Shown here: one piece after another, positions 7,222-13,105 of the stretch
Layout: the number at the start of each line of letters is the position of its first letter
How positions within the stretch are numbered: the first letter of the stretch is position 1
Source of the DNA: Phycisphaerales bacterium UBA2396
GTDB lineage: Bacteria > Planctomycetota > Phycisphaerae > Phycisphaerales > UBA1924
Assembly (NCBI GenBank): GCA_002343325.1
Contig: DDSG01000092.1
Coordinates: 1 to 14,223, forward strand
Reading direction: 5' to 3'
Length of the DNA stretch: 14,223 nt
Position numbers and translations under genes: made by a program
The notes under the pieces: model-generated
Seen by the model: only the letters and a program-made list of their open reading frames with translations
Told to the model about the DNA's origin: nothing
Database searches by the model: none

Positions 7222-7336
7222 TTCGCCCCTCCGGGGCGAAAAGAAGGAAGAAGGGGGAGACACTTTCCACGGGTTCCGCGTGGCCCAAAGCGGCCTCGCT
7301 CCACCCGTGGCTACACCCCGACGCCCCGTTGGGGCG
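7222..7336 (-). repeat. Right REP unit of the RAYT element
   Basis: This is the inverted partner of the left unit. The outer hairpin CGCCCC...GGGGCG is at 7322-7336, CTACACCCC at 7311-7319, and the CCACGGGT/ACCCGTGG stem at 7267-7274 and 7303-7310. The inner hairpin TTCGCCCC-TCC-GGGGCGAA is at 7222-7240. The sequence inside the large stem (7275-7302) differs from the left copy and folds less perfectly, which suggests the two copies have drifted or come from different REP subtypes. The inner hairpin touches the transposase ribosome site. Confidence 0.85.
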
Positions 7337-7568
7337 TCCACAGAGGCGGACGCTGCGAGTACGACGCTGGCTCACTGCCATCATCCTCCGCACAGCAAGC
7401 CCCGGCAGGCAAGCACGTATCGCAGCCTTCTCGTTTGCATCGCGGGCATGTCAGAATGTCTGCTCCCGACTCAAACAGGCGTGCGCAGTAGGGACAGCCA
7501 TCTCCGGGCTCAAGCACCGAGGACTGCGGCTGAGGCGGACAAACTCCAACAGGGCGTTTGTGGGTCAT
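7311..7568 (-). CDS. Small zinc-ribbon-like protein, REP-derived C-terminus
   Basis: An 85-residue Cys-rich protein not assigned to a named family. It has three CxxC pairs, CPYC (25-28), CPRC (41-44) and CDTC (49-52), and a CC at 58-59, a pattern typical of zinc-binding ribbons or fingers. Its ATG overlaps the TGA of the upstream nuclease gene in an ATGA arrangement, so it is probably translated by coupling and functionally linked to the nuclease. The last codons (about 77-85, WTPQRGVGV) and the stop lie in the right REP hairpin of the RAYT element. The original C-terminus was therefore probably replaced when the element arrived. It could be a DNA-binding accessory or control protein; this is inference from the zinc motif and the operon alone. 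Confidence 0.65.
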   Translation of the reverse strand: MTHKRPVGVCPPQPQSSVLEPGDGCPYCARLFESGADILTCPRCKREGCDTCLPAGACCAEDDGSEPASYSQRPPLWTPQRGVGV

Positions 7569-8467
7569 GCGGTCTCGCTTTCGGCCTTGTTTTCACGGCG
7601 GAACTCGTCCAAGGCGATCTGGAGAACCTGCTGCAAGTGCCGTGACTTCTGCGATCGGTTGTCGCGAGCAAGTAGCCACGCGATGAAGTGATCCAGCAGG
7701 TCTTTGAGTTCAATCGTTTCGAGGACTTCGGCATCGCAGAGCCGGATGATCTCCTCGTTGACCGTTGGCCTGACCAAAACACGCTTGGTCCCGGGAGACT
7801 TGGCCAAGTCGCGGCGAACCTTGCTCGCGCTTTCATCTGCCGTGACCTGGTAGATTGCCTCCCCGGCCACGAAGTCCATGCCCCCGTCGTTCGCGTGCGT
7901 TGTTGAGAAGCGTTGTAGAGAAAAGCCGAACGTGCGGAAGTACTCGCGGAGCACCGCGAACGACACCACCTCGAACATTTCACCGCCGTTGCCGACGATC
8001 TGATCCAAGTAGGAACCGACGAGATCACGACGTTCTTGGATTTTGTCCTGCGGGAGATTGACGGTGTGTTCCAACTGTCTTATCACTGCCTGTCGTCGCT
8101 CGAAGGCGGTCTTCAAGGACAGGATCAGTTCGTCACGGAGTTCGTCCAACTGCCTCGTCGTGACATCGATCATCAACGCGGACCGGAAGCGGTACTTGCT
8201 TCCGTTGAGTTCAAGGTAGCCGCGATGCCCGAGCCGCCGCTGGATGTACGTTGGGTGATAGTCGCTGTGGCCGTACTTCTTGGCGAAGTCGCGGAACACC
8301 TTCACGATCTCTCGTTCTGGCAAGCCATCGCAGACGGTGCCCGCCGCGATCGCCCGTCTGTGTTCCGCGAGGATCGCCAGCGCAACGTAGAGGACCGTCC
8401 GCTGTCCTGCGTGCCGCCGCAAGACGTCCCCGATGGTCTTTTTGTCTTTTGCGGGGCCTTTCGCCAT
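7565..8467 (-). CDS. Putative PD-(D/E)XK restriction-type endonuclease
   Basis: A 300-residue protein I could not name precisely. Residues about 10-95 look helical and winged-helix-like, ending in the hairpin GYLELNGSKYRF (83-94). Residues about 103-150 are charged and helical. The region from about 160 resembles a PD-(D/E)XK core: helix GEMFEVVSFAVLREYF (162-177) with Glu166, then the Mrr-like strand DGGMD (194-198), then IYQVT (205-209). In Mrr-like enzymes the last motif reads QxK; here Thr209 replaces the Lys, so activity is uncertain. The start at 8467 is chosen for its AAAGGA site about 10 nt upstream and the MAKGPAKDKK N-terminus. The gene overlaps the zinc-ribbon gene by 4 bp and is divergent from a truncated adenine methyltransferase, which supports a restriction role. 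Confidence 0.75.
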   Translation of the reverse strand: MAKGPAKDKKTIGDVLRRHAGQRTVLYVALAILAEHRRAIAAGTVCDGLPEREIVKVFRDFAKKYGHSDYHPTYIQRRLGHRGYLELNGSKYRFRSALMIDVTTRQLDELRDELILSLKTAFERRQAVIRQLEHTVNLPQDKIQERRDLVGSYLDQIVGNGGEMFEVVSFAVLREYFRTFGFSLQRFSTTHANDGGMDFVAGEAIYQVTADESASKVRRDLAKSPGTKRVLVRPTVNEEIIRLCDAEVLETIELKDLLDHFIAWLLARDNRSQKSRHLQQVLQIALDEFRRENKAESETA

Positions 8468-8531
8468 TCGTGCTCGTGTCCTTTCGGTTCGTTGACTGGC
8501 AAGGATACGGGGTCCGGATCGGAAGTGCTCA

Positions 8532-9050
8532 GTGGAGCAGGCTTTTGGTGGGGGGGCGATCCTCAAGAATCGAACTTTTCACGGCGGCATCCTCGCGCCG
8601 GGCGCGACATTCATCAAGTATGGCGAGAACGGAAAGGGACTGAGGTCCCGCTGGTACGCCGAGACGTTGGCGAAGCGGATCACGGCCATCGGCGATATCC
8701 GGGAACGCTTCACGTTTGTGTGTGGGGACGGAATCGAGGTCATGCGGGAACACGCCCGCAAGAAGCGGGCCGTGTTTTTTATTGACCCGCCGTATACCGC
8801 AGGCGGCTCGAACGGAAAACGAGCGGGGACGCGGTTGTACGTACATCATGAACTCGACCACGAACGGCTGTTTGCGACGGCGGCGAAAGTCGCCGGTGAC
8901 GTGCTCTTGACCTATGACAACGCGCCGGACGTTCGGGAACTCGCGGCCCGCTTCTCGTTCAAGACTGAGTGTGTCGCAATGAAAAACACTCATCATGCAA
9001 AAATGACCGAACTCCTCATCGGTCGCGATTTACACTGGTTGCACGAATAA
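8532..9050 (+). pseudogene. Dam-family DNA adenine methyltransferase, 5'-truncated
   Basis: A 172-residue C-terminal portion of a D12-class (Dam-like) N6-adenine methyltransferase, which would methylate adenine in a short recognition site. The catalytic motif DPPY is at 85-88 in VFFIDPPYTAGG, followed by the family's LLTYDN (125-130) and KMTELLI (157-163). The preceding region NRTFHGGILAPGA and GENGKG looks like the target-recognition side. Full-length relatives have a further stretch, roughly 100 residues, with motif X and the S-adenosylmethionine-binding motif I. Here an in-frame TGA at 8493-8495 closes the frame and only a GTG start remains. AFGGG at 4-8 superficially recalls motif I but lies too close to DPPY. 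The product is probably inactive. It is divergent from the nuclease gene and its stop lies 27 bp from the convergent dehydrogenase stop. Confidence 0.85.
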
Positions 9051-9077
9051 TCGCGGTCGGTTGGCATCTATCCGCGT

Positions 9078-10226
9078 TCACCCCACCCCGCCCACCGCCG
9101 TCCACTTCCGCTCGCTCTTCGCGCTCTCCACCGTCTTCTCGATGAACAGCACCCCGCGTGCTCCATCCACCACCGTCGGGTACGCCGCCCGCTCCTCGAA
9201 TCCGCGCCCCGCGCGCATCGCCGCGCACGCCGCGTTGTACACGTTCGCGAACGCCTCCAGGAACGCCTCCGGGTGCCCCGGCGGGATCCGCGTGTTGGCC
9301 CGCGCCTCCTCGCACAGGTACCCGTTCCCACGCCGCAGAACCCGGTCCGGCTCACCCATCGCCCGGTGCCACAACTCGTTCGGCTCTTCCTGCCGCCACT
9401 CCAGGCTCCCCTTGGTCCCAAACACCCGCAGCCGCAGATCGTTCTCGTGCCCGATCTCGATCTGGCTCGCGATTAGCACCCCGCGCACGCCACCCGTCAT
9501 CCGCAGCAGCAGGTTCGCATCATCATCCAGCCGCCGACCCTCCACGAACGTCGTCAGGTCCGCGCAGATCGCCTCGATCTCCTTCCCCGTCACGAACGCC
9601 GCCAACTGCTCGGCATGGCTCCCGATATCCCCGATCGCCCCGCCCGCCCCGCTTCGCGCCGGGTCTGTCCGCCAATCCGCCTGCTTCTGCCCGCTCTCCT
9701 CCAGCTTCCCCGCCAACCACCCCTGGTTGTACTCCACCACCACCTTCCGAACCTCCCCGATCTGCCCCGACGCGACCATCTGCCGCGCCTGCTTCACCAT
9801 CGGGTACCCCGAATAGTTGTACGTCACCGCGAACACCACGTTCCCCTTCCGCGCCGCCGCGATCAACCCCCGCGCCTGCTCGCTCGTGTGGCACAGCGGC
9901 TTGTCGCACACCACGTGAATCCCCGCCTCCGCGAACGCCCTCGCCACCTCATAGTGCACATGGTTAGGAGTCACGATCGACACAAAGTCGATCCGCTCGC
10001 CGACAGGCCTCTTGAGCTCCCCCTCCAGCATCTCGCGCCACGACCCGTAGTTCCGCGAATCCTCCAGGCCCAGGTCCTTCCCCGACGCCTTCGCCTTCGC
10101 CGGATCGCTCGACAGCGCCCCCGCCGTGAACCGCACACCGTGATCAAGACACGCCGCCGTCCGGTGCACCGCACCGATGAACGCGTCTCGCCCGCCGCCG
10201 ACCATGCCCATCTTCAGGATCTTCAT
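9078..10226 (-). CDS. Gfo/Idh/MocA-family oxidoreductase
   Basis: A 382-residue NAD(P)-dependent dehydrogenase of the Gfo/Idh/MocA family, which oxidises sugars, inositols or glycosides in the cytoplasm. The N-terminal Rossmann fold has VGGGRDAFIG (9-18), then TPNHVH (86-91) and DKP (108-110), where Lys109 is the usual catalytic lysine. The C-terminal domain carries GDIGSHAEQLAAFVTG (199-214), with Asp200 and His204 as the expected substrate-site pair. Length is normal. No signal peptide is present. The start at 10226 is chosen because the fold begins immediately after it and a TACACT hexamer lies 6 nt upstream, as for a leaderless transcript. A terminator-like structure separates it from the upstream dockerin gene, so it is probably transcribed alone. 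The substrate cannot be read from sequence; 3-keto-glycoside chemistry is one option given the DUF1080 domains nearby. Confidence 0.95.
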   Translation of the reverse strand: MKILKMGMVGGGRDAFIGAVHRTAACLDHGVRFTAGALSSDPAKAKASGKDLGLEDSRNYGSWREMLEGELKRPVGERIDFVSIVTPNHVHYEVARAFAEAGIHVVCDKPLCHTSEQARGLIAAARKGNVVFAVTYNYSGYPMVKQARQMVASGQIGEVRKVVVEYNQGWLAGKLEESGQKQADWRTDPARSGAGGAIGDIGSHAEQLAAFVTGKEIEAICADLTTFVEGRRLDDDANLLLRMTGGVRGVLIASQIEIGHENDLRLRVFGTKGSLEWRQEEPNELWHRAMGEPDRVLRRGNGYLCEEARANTRIPPGHPEAFLEAFANVYNAACAAMRAGRGFEERAAYPTVVDGARGVLFIEKTVESAKSERKWTAVGGVG

Positions 10227-10232
10227 GCGCCC

Positions 10233-10238
10233 AGTGTA
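10233..10238 (-). promoter_or_regulatory. Putative -10 hexamer, leaderless start
   Basis: TACACT on the minus strand lies exactly 6 nt before the dehydrogenase ATG (10226). No ribosome-binding sequence fits in that space. The arrangement repeats that at 54-59 and 14141-14146. No clear -35 box was found. Confidence 0.45.
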
Positions 10239-10245
10239 CCGCCAT

Positions 10246-10292
10246 GAAAATCGGCCCGCCTCAACCCGCAACCAAACGCGGGGAGACGGGCC
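10246..10292 (-). terminator. Terminator-like hairpin after the dockerin gene
   Basis: On the minus strand GGCCCG (10287-10292) pairs with CGGGCC (10253-10258), and an inner CCCGC/GCGGG stem pairs 10278-10282 with 10265-10269. A short T-run (10247-10250 on the plus strand as AAAA) follows. It lies downstream of the 10345-11514 gene and just upstream of the dehydrogenase promoter, so it would insulate the two. The T-run is short, hence moderate confidence. Confidence 0.5.
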
Positions 10293-10301
10293 GTGGGGTC
10301 G

Positions 10302-10327
10302 GGTCCGGCCGCGGAAACCGCCGGACC
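10302..10327 (-). other. Perfect 8-bp hairpin after the dockerin gene
   Basis: GGTCCGGC (10302-10309) and GCCGGACC (10320-10327) form a perfect stem with a 10-nt loop, 17 bp after the stop of the 10345-11514 gene. No T-run follows it directly. It may stabilise the mRNA 3' end or form the first half of a tandem terminator with the structure at 10246-10292. Confidence 0.5.
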
Positions 10328-10344
10328 ACGGGGGCACGCAACCT

Positions 10345-11514
10345 CTAGCACCCGGCGTCAAACGCCGCCGAGAAGTCCAGGAAGTCAAAGAAGTCCACGA
10401 ACTCATCCATGTTCACGTCCGCCAGTTCGTCGCCCCGGTCGAACGCGTCCACGAACTCCTGGTAATCAAAGAAGTCCAGGAACCCGTCGCAGTTGAAGTC
10501 CGACATGCACACCTGAACCACCACCTCGTCCGACACCTTGTTCCCGCACGGGCTCAGCACGATGCACCGATACGCTCCCGCCGCGTCCGCGCCCGAAACC
10601 GTCAGCGTCGGCGAGTTGCTCCCGGCAATCGCCGCGTTGTTCCTCCTCCATTGATACGTAAATGGTCCGCTCCCGTCCATCTGCACCGCGAGCGTGAACG
10701 ACCCGCGCGGGCACATCGTCCCGCCCTCGGGCTGCTGCGTCATGCTCGCACGCCTCGACTCTCCCAGCGTCACCTCCCTCAGCATCATGTTCCCGTTCGT
10801 GTGCCGACCGGGCCCGCCCGTGGGCAGCCCGTCCGCCGACAGAAAGCTCAAACCGTTGCCGTCGATGAACTCAACCTTGAGCCCCGTCACCACCTCCCCC
10901 GCCGCCAGCGTCGACGTCACCGTGCACACCGAATACTCCGGGTTCGGGCCCACCATCAGCACCGACCCATCTTCCATCACCGACACCGACGGGTTCTCCC
11001 CCGGCGCCGGATTCTCCGCACCCGCCTGCGTCGCCCGCACCGCCTTCACGTCCTCCACGTCCAGCAGCCGCCATCCATCCCCCATCAGCCCCGCCAGACG
11101 CTTCCCGTCCGCGAACGTCCCGCGATCCTCCGACGTCACCCAAAGCCTGAACCGCCCGATCGTCAGGTTGCCGCCGCCCTCGCCCGCCCACGCCCCGCCC
11201 GAGAAAAGCCGCACCGTCACCTGCGTCGCGTTCACGCCCCCCACGTCCCGCGAGGTGTGAAACACCAGCGACTCGGTCAGCGTCGGCTCGGGCTTCACGT
11301 AGCACCGCCCCAGCGCCCATCCGGTGCCCGGCTTGCCGTCAATCGCCCACGACGGCGCGAACAGGTAGCACCCCTGCGTGTACGTCGCCGTCGCGTTCTC
11401 AAGCCCGACCGGCACCGACGCGCACTGACCCATCGCCGACCCCGCCGTCCACGCGAGCATCGCGGCCCCCGCCGCCACGCCCGCCGACACCCTGCCTGTC
11501 CTCAAACCTCGCAT
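10345..11514 (-). CDS. Secreted GC-type dockerin protein with Ig-like domain
   Basis: A 389-residue exported protein. Residues 1-30 are a signal peptide ending SAMGQ. About 31-250 form a discoidin-like region (TATYTQGCYLFAPSWAIDG and GWALGRCY near the start; RFRLWVT at 121-127) that may bind sugars. About 255-335 form an Ig-like domain (QWRRN at 288-292; AGAYRCIV at 312-319). The C-terminus has two calcium-loop-like repeats, DFNCDGFLDFFDY (339-351... ) and VNMDEFVDFFDF, and ends AGC, the arrangement of 'GC-type' dockerin tails in Phycisphaerae; anchoring by that tail is inference. The start at 11514 is chosen for the signal peptide and a GGAAAGG site 9 nt upstream. It is a tandem paralogue of the next upstream gene, sharing domain order and motifs such as LPTGGPGRH. 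The ligand is unknown. Confidence 0.87.
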   Translation of the reverse strand: MRGLRTGRVSAGVAAGAAMLAWTAGSAMGQCASVPVGLENATATYTQGCYLFAPSWAIDGKPGTGWALGRCYVKPEPTLTESLVFHTSRDVGGVNATQVTVRLFSGGAWAGEGGGNLTIGRFRLWVTSEDRGTFADGKRLAGLMGDGWRLLDVEDVKAVRATQAGAENPAPGENPSVSVMEDGSVLMVGPNPEYSVCTVTSTLAAGEVVTGLKVEFIDGNGLSFLSADGLPTGGPGRHTNGNMMLREVTLGESRRASMTQQPEGGTMCPRGSFTLAVQMDGSGPFTYQWRRNNAAIAGSNSPTLTVSGADAAGAYRCIVLSPCGNKVSDEVVVQVCMSDFNCDGFLDFFDYQEFVDAFDRGDELADVNMDEFVDFFDFLDFSAAFDAGC

Positions 11515-11675
11515 GACCCACGCCCTTTCCGCCCGATCGGCAGCCACGCCGCATCAGGGCCCTTCGCCGACCTCATACTCCATTTCACCCGACCACCCGT
11601 CCACCCTCTGTCACCCGCCGCACACGCAAACACCCGCCCCACGCCCTCGCCACCCTCACCACCCGCACATCCCGA
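11515..11675 (-). promoter_or_regulatory. Spacer between the two dockerin paralogues
   Basis: A 161-bp spacer between the stop of the 11676-12836 gene and the start of 10345-11514. Apart from the ribosome site GGAAAGG before the ATG at 11514, I see no strong terminator hairpin, no convincing -10/-35 pair and no repeat. The two paralogues may therefore be co-transcribed, or the promoter may be too divergent to recognise by eye. Confidence 0.3.
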
Positions 11676-12836
11676 TCACCCGCACCCCGACACCCACGCA
11701 TCCACAAAGTCCGCGAAGTCAAACCAGTCCAGGAACCCGTCCCCGTTCGTGTCCGACCTCGCCTCGCCGTTCTCAAACGCGTCCGACCATTCAAAGAAGT
11801 CCGACGCGCCGACATCGCCGTCACAGTCAAAGTCCGCGAAGCACACCGTGATCGTCGCCCCCGCCGTCACCTGCTCGCACCCGCCGCTCCGCACCACGCA
11901 GTCGTACACGCCCTCGCTGCCCGCCCACGCCGAACCGATCAGGTGCGTCGCGCCCGTCGCCCCCGCGATCGCCACGCCGTCCTTCCGCCACTGGTACGAG
12001 AACGGCCCCGCGCCCACAACGCCCACCGAAAGCGTCGCCGCCCCACCGGGGCACAGCACCCGCGACGCCGGCCCCCACGCCACCTCGAACGACGCCCCCA
12101 CGCGCACCTCAACCTCGCGCACGATCACGTTCCCGTTCGCGTGCCGCCCGGGCCCGCCCGTCGGCAGCGAGCCCACCGGATCCGCCGACGTTCCGTTGAG
12201 ATCCATGAACTCGATCTTGACGCCCCGCAACGTCGCCACAGGCGATTTCGCCCGCACGCGGTAGACCGCGAACTCCGGGTTCTCTCCCGTCACCAGCACC
12301 TCGCCCGACGGAGCGAGCGTCCACTGCGGATGCCCCGACTGCGCCAGCGACTCGTTGCCAAGCCGGTCCGCCGCACGCGCCTCGATGCCCAGCACCTCCA
12401 CCTCGTACCACGCCGAACCGATCTGCCCGCCCGAGACCTTCCCATCCGCGAACGCCGAACGGTCCGCGTCGGTCACGAACACCTTGAACGCGCCGAGGGT
12501 CGTGAACCCACCGCCGCAGCACCCCCAGTACCCGCCCGAGAAGATCCGGTACTCAACAACGTCGCCCGCGCCAACCGCGACATCACTCGCCGTCTCGAAC
12601 ACCACGCTCGCGCCCGGCGTTTCGTCCCCGCCCGCGAAGCAGCGCCCCAGCGCCCACGCCGTGTCGCTGCGGCCGTCGACCATCCACGCGGGATGGAACC
12701 AGAAGCAGTTCTGCGTCCACGACGCCGTCGCCTGTGTCAGCGGCACCCGCACGCCCTCGCACTGACCCGCCGCCGAGCCAACGCCCAGCAGCCCCGCCGC
12801 CAGCCCGCACACCGCCATCGCAACCCCTGCGCGCAT
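11676..12836 (-). CDS. Secreted GC-type dockerin protein, tandem paralogue
   Basis: A 386-residue exported protein with the same architecture as its downstream neighbour. The signal peptide is about 1-25 (ending SAAGQ). The discoidin-like region begins TASWTQNCFWFHPAWMVDG, with WALGRCF at 61-67. The Ig-like domain has SYQWRKDG (280-287) and GVYDCVV (309-315), with Cys at 262 and 313. Two acidic calcium-loop-like repeats start at about 335 (DFDCDGDVGASDFFEW) and 361 (SDTNGDGFLDWFDF). The tail ends SGCG, one residue longer than the AGC of the paralogue. A Cys pair at 106-107 inside a Gly-rich loop is unique to this copy. The start at 12836 fits the signal peptide and a GGGAGGGG site upstream. 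The tandem arrangement implies local duplication followed by marked divergence. The ligand is unknown. Confidence 0.87.
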   Translation of the reverse strand: MRAGVAMAVCGLAAGLLGVGSAAGQCEGVRVPLTQATASWTQNCFWFHPAWMVDGRSDTAWALGRCFAGGDETPGASVVFETASDVAVGAGDVVEYRIFSGGYWGCCGGGFTTLGAFKVFVTDADRSAFADGKVSGGQIGSAWYEVEVLGIEARAADRLGNESLAQSGHPQWTLAPSGEVLVTGENPEFAVYRVRAKSPVATLRGVKIEFMDLNGTSADPVGSLPTGGPGRHANGNVIVREVEVRVGASFEVAWGPASRVLCPGGAATLSVGVVGAGPFSYQWRKDGVAIAGATGATHLIGSAWAGSEGVYDCVVRSGGCEQVTAGATITVCFADFDCDGDVGASDFFEWSDAFENGEARSDTNGDGFLDWFDFADFVDAWVSGCG

Positions 12837-12868
12837 GTCACACCCCTCCCGCCCTCCGCGGGAAGCCC

Positions 12869-12885
12869 GGTCGGCCATGCCGACC
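12869..12885 (-). other. Leader hairpin upstream of dockerin gene
   Basis: GGTCGGC and GCCGACC form a perfect 7-bp stem with a 3-nt loop, 33 nt upstream of the ATG at 12836. With the stem next to the ribosome site it could influence translation or mRNA stability. There is no T-run, so termination is unlikely. Confidence 0.5.
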
Positions 12886-13014
12886 ACCCGGAGCCGCACC
12901 TCGGCCCCTTGCCTGCGTTCGTCAGACCCTTCTTCTCAAGCCTCGCCCGACCGGGCGGGACCCTCCGCTATGCGCTACGGGAGCGCGGGCCCCCGGGTTC
13001 CGAGGAAACCGCGG

Positions 13015-13037
13015 AAAATCACCGCGCCCGGGGTGAT
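13015..13037 (-). terminator. Rho-independent-like terminator
   Basis: On the minus strand ATCACC (13032-13037) pairs with GGTGAT (13018-13023) around an 8-nt GC-rich loop, and the 3' arm runs into TTTT (13015-13018). It lies about 70 bp after the stop of the TIM-barrel gene (13106) and before the dockerin gene. The stem is only 6 bp, but its position fits. Confidence 0.55.
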
Positions 13038-13105
13038 CGGACACACGCCCGCGTCCGCGAATCAGGCCCGCCGCAACCCCGCCCCACATCCTCTCGGACC
13101 TCGAC

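Larger units (their letters stand above)
6631..7336 (-). mobile_element. REP/RAYT element with inverted terminal hairpins
   Basis: The element consists of one Y1 transposase gene (6760-7212) between two inverted copies of a REP-like repeat. Reading inward from each end, both copies contain a CGCCCCAACGGGGCG hairpin, GGGGTGTAG, a CCACGGGT...ACCCGTGG hairpin, and a CCCC-GGA-GGGG hairpin. The outer limits given are where the two ends stop matching each other. Outside the left end is a separate small hairpin (AGACCG/CGGTCT, 6615-6629). No target-site duplication is seen, as expected for HUH single-strand transposition. The element lies between the NotI remnant and the 3' end of the zinc-ribbon gene, and it supplies the latter's last codons. 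Confidence 0.85.
12837..13105 (-). promoter_or_regulatory. GC-rich structured leader/spacer
   Basis: A 269-bp gene-free stretch between the TIM-barrel gene and the first dockerin gene, both on the minus strand. It contains a terminator-like hairpin (13015-13037), the stem GGTCGGC-CAT-GCCGACC (12869-12885), and a CCCGC/GCGGG stem (12850-12864) ending next to the ribosome site of the dockerin gene. A further GCCC/GGGC stem lies near 12946-12957. The density of hairpins suggests a folded mRNA leader, but it matches no riboswitch class that I can recognise, and no promoter elements are clear. Confidence 0.4.

Noticed and set aside
6631..7336. CRISPR-like array from the repeated hairpins
   Set aside because: There are only two inverted copies flanking a transposase, with no regularly spaced direct repeats or spacers.
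8532..8560. AFGGG as the S-adenosylmethionine-binding motif I of the methyltransferase, which would make the gene complete
   Set aside because: It lies only about 80 residues before DPPY, much closer than in Dam-family enzymes, and no motif X region precedes it.
6290..9056. Direct repeats or attachment sites marking the island ends
   Set aside because: No convincing matching repeat was found between the two edges by eye, and no tRNA gene is present.
10177..12264. Long plus-strand open frame antisense to the dockerin genes
   Set aside because: It has no recognisable motif. The minus-strand genes have signal peptides, domain order and ribosome sites.
12837..12990. Possible cyclic-di-GMP (GEMM-I) riboswitch, because GGCATGGCCGACCGGGCTTCCC-like sequence recalls its 3' part
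   Set aside because: The required GAAA tetraloop/receptor and the GACGCAAAGCC core are absent in the expected places.
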